Shown piece after piece: positions 1 through 8,687 of a stretch of DNA of 64,000 nt. Positions within the stretch are counted from its first letter, which is position 1; each line of letters begins with the position of its first letter. The DNA comes from Cyclobacteriaceae bacterium (GTDB lineage: Bacteria > Bacteroidota > Bacteroidia > Cytophagales > Cyclobacteriaceae). The stretch covers positions 24,788 through 88,787 of the forward strand of contig CATQIH010000044.1 of assembly GCA_958296015.1 (NCBI GenBank), written 5' to 3'. The translations under genes were made by a program, and so were the position numbers. The notes under the pieces were generated by a model. It was given only the letters and a program-made list of their open reading frames with translations, was not told the origin of the DNA and ran no database searches.

Positions 1-203
1 TAGCTTATTCCGTAATATTTAGCACTCACACAAAATTTAATGAACTTTTGCCTGTTATTACTTTGTATATAAATAAGCAATGAGGGCAGATTTTGAAAAA
101 GATGAGGTTTTTACGTTTTGGTTGAATGTTTTTGAATAATTCACAGCTTTCACAAAACCATTTGCAACGTATCTTAGTGAAAAATTAAAATCATATAAAA
201 TAA

Positions 204-238
204 TTGTTCTATTTTTCAAAATTAATTTTTAATTTTGC
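204..238 (+). promoter_or_regulatory. Candidate rpoD promoter (Bacteroidota type)
   Basis: A TAATTTTG box at 231-238 fits the Bacteroidota -7 consensus TAnnTTTG. A TTG lies about 23 nt upstream at 205-207 as a possible -33 element. Transcription would start near 243 and give a leader of about 100 nt before the sigma-factor ATG. The match is by eye only. The rest of 1-342 is AT-rich with no other feature seen. Confidence 0.5.
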
Positions 239-342
239 AGACTCGCTGCTGCTGTATCTGTAAGGCAATGCCATGTAAGTATTCGTGAGAAATGTCTGTT
301 CGACCAAGTGATTTACTGAAAAATTAATAAATATATTCCAGA

Positions 343-1209
343 ATGAGGCAACTGAAGATAACAAATTCCATCACAAATCGTGATAGCGCCACTTTAGAAA
401 AGTATTTTAATGAAGTATCTAAAGTAGATCTTCTTACAGCTGATGAAGAAGTACATCTTGCTAAGAGGATCAAACAAGGCGATGATTTAGCGTTGGAAAA
501 GTTAGTGAAAGCAAATTTGAGGTTCGTTGTATCGGTGGCTAAGCAGTACCAGCATAGCAAAGTTCCTCTGAACGACCTAATCAATGAAGGCAATTTGGGT
601 TTGATCAAGGCAGCTAAGATGTTTGATGAAACTAAAGGTTTTAAATTTATCTCTTATGCCGTATGGTGGATTCGCCAGTCTATCATGCAGGCACTGGATA
701 GCCATTCCAGAATGGTGAGGATACCCAGCAACCGTATCAACTCATTGTCTAAAATCTATCGCGCCGAGTCTACGATGGAACAACAGTTTGAGCGTCAGCC
801 TACAGAAGAAGAATTGGCTGATTTTCTGGGAGTTGATACGTCAGAGATCAAAAATACCAATGCAGCCCACTTCAAACAGTCTTCACTGGATGCTCCTTTT
901 GCTGAAGGTGAGTCAGGCTCTTTGCTGGATGTACTGGATAACCCTGATGCTTCCTCTGCTGATAGCGAACTGATCACCCATGATTCGTTGCTTACCGAAC
1001 TTGAGCGTCTGCTGTCCTTTCTGACAGAAAGAGAGCGCGAAATCATCAAAATGCACTTTGGTATTGGCTGCGAATACAGCCAGTCGCTGGAAGACATTGC
1101 CGATACCTTGGGGTTAACCCGCGAAAGGATCAGGCAGATTAAAGAAACGGCTCTGAAAAAACTTCGTTCCAGGGCAGGACTTAAATTGCTTCAACCTTAC
1201 CTAGATTGA
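343..1209 (+). CDS. rpoD: RNA polymerase primary sigma factor (RpoD/SigA family)
   Basis: This is the housekeeping sigma factor that directs RNA polymerase to promoters. Its 288 residues are typical of the short Bacteroidota RpoD, which lacks the long acidic region of E. coli sigma-70. Region 1.2 lies near residues 18-50. Region 2 holds the conserved stretches DLINEGNLGLIKAAK and SYAVWWIRQSI (residues about 85-125), the core-binding and -10 recognition segments. Region 3 follows, and region 4 has a helix-turn-helix ending in TRERIRQIKETALKKLR (about 250-270). The start matches the conserved MRQLKI N-terminus of the family. It is followed directly by a strong hairpin terminator, so it is probably monocistronic. 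Confidence 0.96.
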   Translation: MRQLKITNSITNRDSATLEKYFNEVSKVDLLTADEEVHLAKRIKQGDDLALEKLVKANLRFVVSVAKQYQHSKVPLNDLINEGNLGLIKAAKMFDETKGFKFISYAVWWIRQSIMQALDSHSRMVRIPSNRINSLSKIYRAESTMEQQFERQPTEEELADFLGVDTSEIKNTNAAHFKQSSLDAPFAEGESGSLLDVLDNPDASSADSELITHDSLLTELERLLSFLTEREREIIKMHFGIGCEYSQSLEDIADTLGLTRERIRQIKETALKKLRSRAGLKLLQPYLD

Positions 1210-1244
1210 GGTTGAGCGTTTAAGGAAGGTTATTGATATTGATG

Positions 1245-1280
1245 AAGCCTGTATATTTTATAAGATATACAGGCTTTTTT
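1245..1280 (+). terminator. Rho-independent terminator of rpoD
   Basis: A 12-bp perfect stem (AAGCCTGTATAT / ATATACAGGCTT) with a short loop is followed by a T run. It begins 36 nt after the rpoD stop codon. Confidence 0.85.
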
Positions 1281-1495
1281 ATGTTAAAATCATTCCCTGA
1301 ATTGTGAAATATTGTCTACAATAATCAATTATGTGATTCTATATTTCTACAATATATGTAATAAAATCAGATGCCCTTTTTTAAAAGAATACTTTAAACC
1401 CCTTAAATAGGGTATTTTTTGCAAAAAATGTAATATCTCATGCTGCTGGCAAGGTATTTTCAATATTGCTCTATATAAACCAAACTTTTTTAGCT

Positions 1496-1657
1496 ATGCT
1501 TAAATGGACATTAATTTTCTTAGTAGTAGCCTTAGTCGCTGCTGTATTTGGCTTTGGCGGTATAGCCGCCGGAGCTGCATCAATCGCCAAAATTTTGTTT
1601 TTCGTATTTTTGGTGCTGTTCGTTATTTCACTCGTTGCTGGCTTTATACGAAAGTAG
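1496..1657 (+). CDS. DUF1328 small membrane protein (YtjA family)
   Basis: This 53-residue protein has two hydrophobic helices separated by the Gly-rich turn [15 protein letters not shown], the hallmark of the DUF1328/YtjA family. An in-frame ATG exists at 1466, but family members begin MLKWT, so I place the start at 1496. It is likely an inner-membrane protein. The family is small and often linked to stress, but its molecular role is unknown. It sits alone between two terminators. Confidence 0.85.
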   Translation: MLKWTLIFLVVALVAAVFGFGGIAAGAASIAKILFFVFLVLFVISLVAGFIRK

Positions 1658-1695
1658 CAAATATATAATAGAGTATCCGATACTATAAAGGCTAT

Positions 1696-1723
1696 AAGGA
1701 TATCCGTACGGATATCCTTTTTT
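1696..1723 (+). terminator. Terminator after DUF1328 gene
   Basis: A perfect 24-nt palindrome (AAGGATATCCGT / ACGGATATCCTT) runs into a T tract 38 nt after the stop codon. Because it is a perfect palindrome it may also fold on the opposite strand. Confidence 0.75.
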
Positions 1724-1753
1724 ATTGTAGCTGTACTAAGCAATGCACAACAA

Positions 1754-3664
1754 TCAGGAATTTGTTTTGATCACAACATTTGTCTTGTCCGCCTCGCCTA
1801 TACGCTCATAAAACAATCTTAATGTCTCATAATATTCTGATGCATATTTACCAGGTGTGGTTTTCAATTTTCTGACATACAGCAACCTGTTTCCCTGCAT
1901 CACATACCGGGCTTCATATTTTCCAAACTCAGCCCTGATATTTACCGGCTCCGGCAGATGCTCTGGCTGCATACCATCAGGCAAGTCAAACAAAATAGAA
2001 TCTACATCCAGGTAAGCATGATGTATCACAATCTCGGTATTTCTCTGGCTCACAACCGGTAGGATAAAATTGATTCTGTTGAGCAAGTTGGGATTAAAAA
2101 GCAATTGCCCACCCTGCACCTCTGCATATTTATTCAAATGCAAGCTTAGTTCTTCCCTGGCAACGGGCATTGCTTCTTTCAACAGGTCATAACTGTAACC
2201 CGTAAGATCAAAATCTGCTATGCCGGTCTTTTGATAGATATGACTTCTCTGCAATGTCCCTGACTGATGGGCGATGTTTTCTATGTGCATATATTGCAGC
2301 CCGGTATACAACGTAGTGATAGAAGCATCGCCATTCCCGTTTTTGTCAAGCGTCACTGAGGCTGTTCTGCTTTGCAAGTTACCGGCAGGCGCATAGGCAG
2401 GTGTTTTGGCCAGATGTCCACCCTGCTGGTTTATGATCAGTACATCTCTGTTGCTGGTCAGATACCCCAGGAAACCTGCCGGATTCGTCTGACTGCTGCA
2501 TTCCAGCCAAAGTGTATCGCGCAGCAAAGGCACACACACGATGACGTGGTTGAACTGACCGCTGGGAAAATCATTGCTGATGGCGGGTGCGTTTTTACCA
2601 GCCTGCACGAGCGCAAAATAAGCAGGTATATCCATTGCACTCAACAATGCAATCATGTAATTGGAAAGCGACTTGCTGTCACCATAGCCTGACGTATCAA
2701 CTGTGGCTGCACTAAGTGCTTGATAACCATCCACGCCCAATGGAATGTCTGCATACCTTGTTTTGGATTGCATATATTCATACAACTTCTTAGCTTTTAG
2801 CTGCGGGCTGCTGATACCTGCTGTCAGGTTGTGCATTTCGCGGACTGTCTTTTCGGACAGTGTTCTTTTGCCTTGGTTGCGTTGATACACCCATTGCCCA
2901 AAACTTTCCCAGGTAGTCATATCCCCCTGGCAATCTTCGTATTCAAACTGATCTGGTGCCACCCGTACGGATGGAACCAATTGAGATAATGAAGGTCCCC
3001 AGGGTTCAGCCTTGAGTGCTGCTATCTGCCCCACTTTCCAGGTATAGGTAGCGATACCTTTTGACTTACGTACAGATAATTTGTCTGGCATGTGATGTTC
3101 CAGGTACCTGAAAGACAAAGTATCAGGTATACTGATAGTGAATGATGACTGTTCTACCGCCAGTTCGTATCCATCCTGCGGATACCAGTCCGGGTAAAAC
3201 AGTATGCCGTCGTATGCTATGTCGTAAGTATACCTGATGGTATAAGGATATTCATTGCTTTGGGGCTGATAATATTTGATCTGGTAATCTGCATACGCTT
3301 CTCCTTCGTCATAACCAATATCTTCCATATCGTTTGCAGTTACCTGCTCAACTACATGCCCTTTTGCATTTATCACCTGGTAATCTGCCTGTTTGAGATG
3401 GGTATGTTGGTCGTACCTTACGGCGAGTACAGCTTGCTGTTTACCTGCTTCATTCAGGATGGTGATGGTGCGTTCTACCTTTAGCGTAGCCGCATTGATG
3501 GCACTGATGTTAAAGCTGATATCGCTTTGCCTTACAACGGCATCTGCTCCGTCTGTCAACATATCATCAATCTCCTGATTTGGCTGGCTTTGCGCCTGTA
3601 CACTACCTAATGCAAAAGACATCAGCCACGCTGACATGAGGATGGGTTTGAAGAAATAAGCCAT
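1754..3664 (-). CDS. Secreted DUF3857 / transglutaminase-like protein
   Basis: A 636-residue protein with an N-terminal signal peptide (cleavage likely after VQA near residue 24), a DUF3857 beta-domain (about 50-215), a transglutaminase-like core (about 280-400) and a C-terminal DUF2569-like region. This architecture is common in Bacteroidota periplasmic or outer-membrane proteins of unknown role. The core keeps the FNHVIVCVP histidine and the LECSSQ acidic residue. The position that normally carries the nucleophilic Cys (motif GDCK) reads GDSK, with Ser330. The protein may therefore not be an active thiol enzyme. Family assignment is firm, function is unknown. Confidence 0.88.
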   Translation of the reverse strand: MAYFFKPILMSAWLMSFALGSVQAQSQPNQEIDDMLTDGADAVVRQSDISFNISAINAATLKVERTITILNEAGKQQAVLAVRYDQHTHLKQADYQVINAKGHVVEQVTANDMEDIGYDEGEAYADYQIKYYQPQSNEYPYTIRYTYDIAYDGILFYPDWYPQDGYELAVEQSSFTISIPDTLSFRYLEHHMPDKLSVRKSKGIATYTWKVGQIAALKAEPWGPSLSQLVPSVRVAPDQFEYEDCQGDMTTWESFGQWVYQRNQGKRTLSEKTVREMHNLTAGISSPQLKAKKLYEYMQSKTRYADIPLGVDGYQALSAATVDTSGYGDSKSLSNYMIALLSAMDIPAYFALVQAGKNAPAISNDFPSGQFNHVIVCVPLLRDTLWLECSSQTNPAGFLGYLTSNRDVLIINQQGGHLAKTPAYAPAGNLQSRTASVTLDKNGNGDASITTLYTGLQYMHIENIAHQSGTLQRSHIYQKTGIADFDLTGYSYDLLKEAMPVAREELSLHLNKYAEVQGGQLLFNPNLLNRINFILPVVSQRNTEIVIHHAYLDVDSILFDLPDGMQPEHLPEPVNIRAEFGKYEARYVMQGNRLLYVRKLKTTPGKYASEYYETLRLFYERIGEADKTNVVIKTNS

Positions 3665-3695
3665 GTATATTATATTAGTTAAATTACATTTTTAA

Positions 3696-3703
3696 CAAAT
3701 ATA
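3696..3703 (-). promoter_or_regulatory. Possible -7 box for the DUF3857 gene
   Basis: On the minus strand TATATTTG fits TAnnTTTG and lies 32 nt upstream of the start codon. I see no convincing -33 TTTG at the expected distance, so this is weak. The remainder of 3665-3954 is AT-rich and shows no gene. Confidence 0.3.
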
Positions 3704-3954
3704 TTACATTTACAGTTATAATATAATTTTACATATAAATATCTGCAATAATTTTATAAACCCTGCTCAAGAGCGCGGTAATCTGCGTATCAAAACATTT
3801 ATATAATTTTTCTGCACAAAATACATCTTAGAGCAAGCACGCCCCTCACGTAAGAGATACGTCTATAGAATAACTTACAGTGCAAAATTGCAAATAAAAA
3901 GGCCTTCTATCACATGAAGTATATGTAGCTGCAAAGAAAGTCTATACTAATTTT

Positions 3955-4935
3955 TTACGGTTTTTTTCCTTCGGTTACTATCAAAATGGCATCCCGGAAC
4001 TGCGGAACCAAAGCCAGGGGAAGATCATATCCCATGCCTGGAATAGAAATATACTTGGCATTTGGAACGGCTTCAGCTAATTCTTTGCCTGCGGCTATGT
4101 TGACCACAAGGCCTACTTCCCCATGGATAACGACGGTAGGTACTATGATAGCTTTTAGTTCATTTCTTCTATCGCAATCATCGTCAACAATGACAGCGGC
4201 TGCCTGCCGGGCATTACCCATTGGATACCAAGATCTTTCAATATCCTGCTTGATCATGCGCATGCGGGTACTGTCCTCTAAAGGATAACTCGGACTGCTG
4301 ATGGCTTTATTGATATTGAACAGATACTACGCGATAGAATCCATGTTATTGGTCTGGGGTGGTGGTGTGCCTATCAAATTCAGTACTTTCGGGTCACCGG
4401 TGGTCTGGCAGGATTACCTGAAGAAGCTATGATAGAGATCAGGGACAATGTTCGTTCAGGATAATGAATCGCTACCATTTGGGCGATAGCCCCACTCATG
4501 GAAGCTCCTACAACATGTGCCTTATCAACATGCAAAGCATCTAGCAAACCAACGACATCTCTGGCCATATCTTGCAGTGAATAGGGTGGGGCAGCGGTAT
4601 CGCAGGTGCCAATCAGGGGAAAGATGGCAGGCCAATCGGGCACGCCTAAGCTATCCAATTTAGATGAAAGTCCGATATCCCGGTTATCGAACCGGATTAC
4701 GCGATAACCTTGGAGCTGCCAGTTGCTGACATAGTTCAATAGGCCAGGCGGTGAGTTGTGCTGCGGTGCCCTGGATCATCAGGATGGCTTCATCCTTTTC
4801 TTCTCCAAAGCTTTCATAGGCTAAAGAAATGCCGTCGGCCTGTACCACACCAGTTTGCACTTTGAGCGAATGTGTGCTGCTCACATCCTGGGTACAGTGG
4901 CTGAGGATCAGTATCGACAGCAAAGTAGCTGCCAT
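3955..4935 (-). pseudogene. Decayed alpha/beta hydrolase
   Basis: Three reading-frame pieces together spell one alpha/beta hydrolase: a signal-like N-terminus, then the RFDNRDIGLS segment, the nucleophile elbow GASMSG, and a C-terminal part. Damage: a +1 C near 4712, a -1 in CCC near 4386, and an in-frame TAG at 4328-4330 that no indel explains because the frame is the same on both sides. In relatives the acid loop reads HGxDDPLV; here it is HGEVGLVV. The catalytic His motif GMGHDL is GMGYDL (Tyr codon 4027-4029). Both acid and base appear lost, so I read this as a true pseudogene rather than sequencing error. Confidence 0.82.
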
Positions 4936-5009
4936 AAATTTAAGCGATTTCGTGGGGCATAATATATATGGTGAAACATTGTTGAACTTGTCAAATACGC
5001 TGCAAAACC

Positions 5010-5630
5010 TCAGGGTTGGAGGTCTTGCAGTATTTCTTCATATTGCTTCAGCGGCTCTTTAAAGTTCCGCTTATTCTCTGCTATGATGGCCGCTGCGCAG
5101 GAGACAAGCGCCAGGATAAAGCATAGCAGTGCTGCTGTCGGATAAGCCACAACACCACCTGGCAGGTAAATCCTAAAAAAAGTCCAGATCAGCATAGCTG
5201 TGCTTAGGGGAATGAGTATCAACTCATAAATTCTCTTGAAGCGGTAAAAACTCAGTAGCGTTGTATGTTGGCTCATAATATACTGCCGGACAGATACTCC
5301 CGCGTCTTGATCATCACTGACCTTTAAAACTGCCATACGTTTGTACTTATGCAGCAGCATCACAGTAAAAGGCAAATAGAGTAAAATACCGACTATACTT
5401 ACCAAAAGTATCGGCGTGTCTGCCCGATAGCGTATGATGAGGTGTGACAGCAATGCATAGACGATGATTTGTAACGTAAAGGAGGCCCAGAAATATTGCA
5501 TCACAACAGATTTTTGCTTTTTGCTTCTCTGCCTGATAAGTTCCTGTAGCCTGTCTTTATCTACCAGAGACGAGCTAGAGGCTGAGTGCTGATCTTTCCA
5601 TTGTTTTTTGAAATCTTCAATATCTTGCAT
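5010..5630 (-). CDS. Membrane partner of the ECF sigma factor (possible anti-sigma)
   Basis: A 206-residue protein with a charged cytoplasmic N-terminus (about 1-45) and four predicted membrane helices in two pairs (about 45-65, 75-95, 135-155, 165-185), then a basic tail. Its start overlaps the stop of the upstream ECF sigma gene by 14 nt, so the two are translationally coupled. Bacteroidota ECF genes are often followed by such membrane proteins acting as regulators. No zinc-binding anti-sigma motif (HxxxCxxC) is visible, so the anti-sigma role is inferred only from position. Confidence 0.75.
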   Translation of the reverse strand: MQDIEDFKKQWKDQHSASSSSLVDKDRLQELIRQRSKKQKSVVMQYFWASFTLQIIVYALLSHLIIRYRADTPILLVSIVGILLYLPFTVMLLHKYKRMAVLKVSDDQDAGVSVRQYIMSQHTTLLSFYRFKRIYELILIPLSTAMLIWTFFRIYLPGGVVAYPTAALLCFILALVSCAAAIIAENKRNFKEPLKQYEEILQDLQP

Positions 5631-6141
5631 CTTCTGTTGTATTTAACTGTTTGCGTAATTGTATCTCAAGGTCTTTTTTTATTCTTACCAGACGCACACT
5701 CACATTGGATTTGCTTAGTCCTGTGATGTCGGCAATCTCTTCATAGCTTATGTCTTCCAGGAAGAGCAATATAATCGCTTTATTGACCGAAGATAGGCTT
5801 TCTATAGCCTGATAGAGTATCTGTATCTGGTTATTTTGCTGCTTGTCAGTTTCATTGGCAATCTGGTGATGCACTACAGAGAGGGATTCATTCTTGTTTC
5901 TCTTGTCTTTTTTTAAACAAGTGAGTGCCGTATTCAGGCATACCCGGTACATCCAGGTAGAAAATTTGGATTTTTGCTGAAAGCTGGGGTATGCCCTGCA
6001 CAGCTGGTACATCATTTCCTGAAAAACATCCTCTCTTTCATTAGAGGCGAGAAAATAAATATTACATATTTTATGGGCAATGCCGATATTTTGATTGATC
6101 TCATCAATAAGTGTATGATCTAATTGCGCGTCCATAGGCAA
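5617..6141 (-). CDS. RNA polymerase ECF-type sigma factor
   Basis: A 174-residue alternative sigma factor with region 2 at about residues 25-90 (SNEREDVFQEMMYQL, FSTWMYRVCLNTAL) and region 4 at about 115-165 (EDISYEEIADITGLSKSNVSVRL, a helix-turn-helix). There is no region 3, as expected for the ECF class. An alternative Met lies two codons in. It is the first gene of a two-gene operon with the membrane protein at 5010-5630, which probably controls its release. The inducing signal cannot be read from the sequence. Confidence 0.92.
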   Translation of the reverse strand: MPMDAQLDHTLIDEINQNIGIAHKICNIYFLASNEREDVFQEMMYQLCRAYPSFQQKSKFSTWMYRVCLNTALTCLKKDKRNKNESLSVVHHQIANETDKQQNNQIQILYQAIESLSSVNKAIILLFLEDISYEEIADITGLSKSNVSVRLVRIKKDLEIQLRKQLNTTEDARY

Positions 6142-6299
6142 AGACTGTTCATTTAATTATAACATTAGTATCGCCTGTACATCAAAAACTACATATTGAC
6201 AAAATATTTTTCTGGTTTGGCTTAAATAAGTTGTGTCAAAAGTGGCTTAATCTCAGAAATATGTTGGTTGGTAATAATTTATAGTAGAGGCATAGGCAT

Positions 6300-6332
6300 A
6301 AAAAAAGAGAGCCACGTTAGAAGTAACTCTCT
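6300..6332 (-). terminator. Terminator of the basic-protein gene
   Basis: Read on the minus strand, AGAGAGTTAC...GCTCTCT forms a bulged hairpin with an inner GTTA/TAAC stem, followed by seven T residues. It lies about 40 nt past the stop of the gene at 6371-6769. Confidence 0.65.
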
Positions 6333-6370
6333 GAAGGTAATGTATTTCTCTAATACTCATGCAATAGTAT

Positions 6371-6769
6371 TTATGACATTTTCGCTATGGCTTTCTGCAG
6401 GTCATCGATGAATTTCTGAGAAACCTGCTTAGGCTTCTCTTCTCTGGCCTCTTTGAGCGCATCTACTGCCTTGCTACCATACTCAACAAGTCCGGCAGGA
6501 TTTTGATCATGCTTGTAGCTACCCAGGCACCATACGAGTTTTTCCTTGATCTCAGTATATTTAGGGTCTTGCATTTTATCAAGTTTGTCGGCTACTTCCT
6601 GACATTTGTTTACAAGTGCTTCTGCCGGATCAGCGGATGATGCTTTAGACTTGGTCGCAGCTTTTTTCGGTTTTGCTTTTTCAGCAGAAGGATCAGCTTT
6701 GGCAGCCGCTGGCTTTTTTTCAGCAGCTGCTTTTGTGGTTTTCGTTTTGTCTGACGTTGATTTTGCCAT
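6371..6769 (-). CDS. Basic Lys/Ala-rich protein with a small C-terminal domain
   Basis: A 132-residue protein. The first 48 residues are almost entirely Lys, Ala, Ser, Thr, Pro and Glu (KPAAAK, KPKKAATK), like histone H1 tails and bacterial HU/Hc1-type DNA-binding tails. Residues 49-132 form a compact, probably helical domain with one Trp and two Cys (LVNKCQEVADKL, KLVWCLGSYKH). I do not recognise the C-terminal domain. A disordered nucleic-acid-binding tail fused to a small fold is likely. The gene stands alone with its own terminator. Confidence 0.75.
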   Translation of the reverse strand: MAKSTSDKTKTTKAAAEKKPAAAKADPSAEKAKPKKAATKSKASSADPAEALVNKCQEVADKLDKMQDPKYTEIKEKLVWCLGSYKHDQNPAGLVEYGSKAVDALKEAREEKPKQVSQKFIDDLQKAIAKMS

Positions 6770-7023
6770 GTTCGGATAGTGTTTGATGAAAAATGATAAC
6801 AGTTTGTTTGAATTGCTTAAAATTATATAAAAAAGATGATCAAATAAACTGCTTTGACTTATCTAATTGAAATTCAGGCAAATTGTTCTGTTATGAAAAA
6901 AATAATTTCATAATTTCAAAGATCACCCGGTAAAATAATACATACAGGCACTCCACCAACAAAATACCAGAGGCTGTCATCACTTTCTGTAGGTGCATAA
7001 GTCAGGCTATCATTAGAGGCAGA

Positions 7024-7950
7024 TTATACCTGTTCACGGCGTTTGGTGATAGATTCAGCTTCTATAAAGATACGCCTGATCTCCGGGTGCGTTGTTCTAA
7101 TGGCTTTTTCTATTCGGTCGATTGCATTCTCGATGGCCTCGGCAGATAGCTCAGGCTTAAACTGCACATTAATTGCCAGCAGCACTTCCGACGGGCCGAA
7201 GTGCATGGTCAAAGGCTCTTCGGCATTGGCTACACCCGAATCTGCTCTTACTATGCTGGTCACGCTTTCCACTACATCGGGTCTGGCACTTTCTCCCAGT
7301 AGTAGCCCTTTGCTCTCGTATACCAGAAAAATAGCGACCACGGCCAGTATGACACCAATGATGATAGAAGCGATACCATCGTAGATAGGATTCTCAAACT
7401 GATGCCCCAGATAAACGCCCAGCAAAGCTACGACGATGCCCAGCAAAGCTGCTGTATCTTCCAGTATTACCACAAAAATAGAAGGATCTTTGCTGGTTCT
7501 GATCCGGTTGAACAAACCGAGGGATGATTTTTTCTTTGTAAAATTTTTCAGCGCAATCAGCCATGACATGCCTTCAAACAAAAAGGCAGCACCCAGCACC
7601 GCATAGTTCCAGGTAGGGTCGCTTAGCTCAGAGGGATGTTGCAGGTGCGATATGCCTTCGTAAAAAGACATGCCGCCCCCAATGGAAAACAGCAGTACCG
7701 CCACGATCAGCGACCAGAAATACAGCTCTTTGCCATAGCCAAAAGGGTGCAGCTTGTCTGCAGGTTTTTCTGCTCTTTTTAGGCCCAGCAAGATCAGCAA
7801 CTGGTTGCCGGTATCTACCACCGAATGGATACCTTCAGAGAGCATGGCAGAACTACCAGTGAAGCTGGCAGCAACAAATTTGGTGATGGCAATCGCCAGG
7901 TTAGCGACTAAAGCACCATAAATGGGAAGTTTGGAAGAATGTGGGTCCAT
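7024..7950 (-). CDS. Cation diffusion facilitator (CDF) transporter
   Basis: A 308-residue inner-membrane exporter of divalent metals (Zn/Fe/Co type), exchanging metal for protons. Six membrane helices span residues about 10-215, followed by a cytoplasmic ferredoxin-like domain (about 220-300). TM2 carries the SEGIHSVVDT metal site (HxxxD). In TM5 the usual HxxxD reads EDTAALLG, as in the SLC30A9-like subgroup, so metal preference may differ from classic zinc exporters. The loop KLHPFGYGKELYFWSL is diagnostic. About 250 bp of AT-rich sequence separates it from the basic-protein gene. Confidence 0.92.
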   Translation of the reverse strand: MDPHSSKLPIYGALVANLAIAITKFVAASFTGSSAMLSEGIHSVVDTGNQLLILLGLKRAEKPADKLHPFGYGKELYFWSLIVAVLLFSIGGGMSFYEGISHLQHPSELSDPTWNYAVLGAAFLFEGMSWLIALKNFTKKKSSLGLFNRIRTSKDPSIFVVILEDTAALLGIVVALLGVYLGHQFENPIYDGIASIIIGVILAVVAIFLVYESKGLLLGESARPDVVESVTSIVRADSGVANAEEPLTMHFGPSEVLLAINVQFKPELSAEAIENAIDRIEKAIRTTHPEIRRIFIEAESITKRREQV

Positions 7951-8101
7951 GTAGAATGATAATGGTTAGTAAGTGTGTAAACAACAAGTAACATAACTAA
8001 GTATAATGAAATCTATTGGTTTATGTTTTTTGCTAACGATGAATGATTAGTTTTAACAAAACAAATATCAGCGATGCCAATTAACCAGCAACTATTGTTT
8101 T

Positions 8102-8614
8102 ATGAAAAATCTCACAAAAATACCATCCTTCATCTTTAAAAGCCTACTCTTAGGACTTATATGTTTTGCAAGCATGTATGGCTATGCGCAGCAGCAATAC
8201 CCGGCTGATAAGACAAAATACGCTCATCATAGTATTTTCCTCGAGCTGGCTGGTAATGCATTGTTTTATTCTATCAATTATGATTACCGGTTTTGGGAGC
8301 ATGTTTCTGTACGGGCAGGATTTGGCAGACTCAAATTTTTTGAAACATCCACACTCGTGCCTGTTATGATCAATTACCTGTTGCCCATTAGCCATCATGG
8401 TAGCTATTTGGAGGTAGGTGCAGGTCCGGTTTTCAATTTAAGTAAGGACTATGAATTAGTAAGCTCATCTGATAGCAATATAGCAGGTACTGCTACGATC
8501 GGCTACCGTTGGCAGCCAGTGCATGGGTTTCAGTTTCGTATAAGCTTTACCCCTGCTTTTTCTGCCACAGCTTTTCAGCCGTGGGGCGGCATTAGTTTTG
8601 GTCATTGCTTTTAG
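8102..8614 (+). CDS. Secreted beta-barrel-like protein, copy 1
   Basis: A 170-residue protein with a signal peptide ending at YAQQ (about residue 30). The mature part is rich in alternating aromatic and polar residues and ends in GGISFGHCF, typical of small outer-membrane barrels (porin superfamily). It is a tandem paralog of the next gene: both contain HSIFLELxGNAxxYSxNYDYRF about 20 residues after the signal peptide and a VPxMxNYL segment. No function is assignable. Confidence 0.75.
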   Translation: MKNLTKIPSFIFKSLLLGLICFASMYGYAQQQYPADKTKYAHHSIFLELAGNALFYSINYDYRFWEHVSVRAGFGRLKFFETSTLVPVMINYLLPISHHGSYLEVGAGPVFNLSKDYELVSSSDSNIAGTATIGYRWQPVHGFQFRISFTPAFSATAFQPWGGISFGHCF

Positions 8615-8687
8615 GCTTGCCGGATATAAAAATATTTGGTTACCTTTCAGAAGGATTTTAATTAACCAAACCCTTAGCTACTATTTT

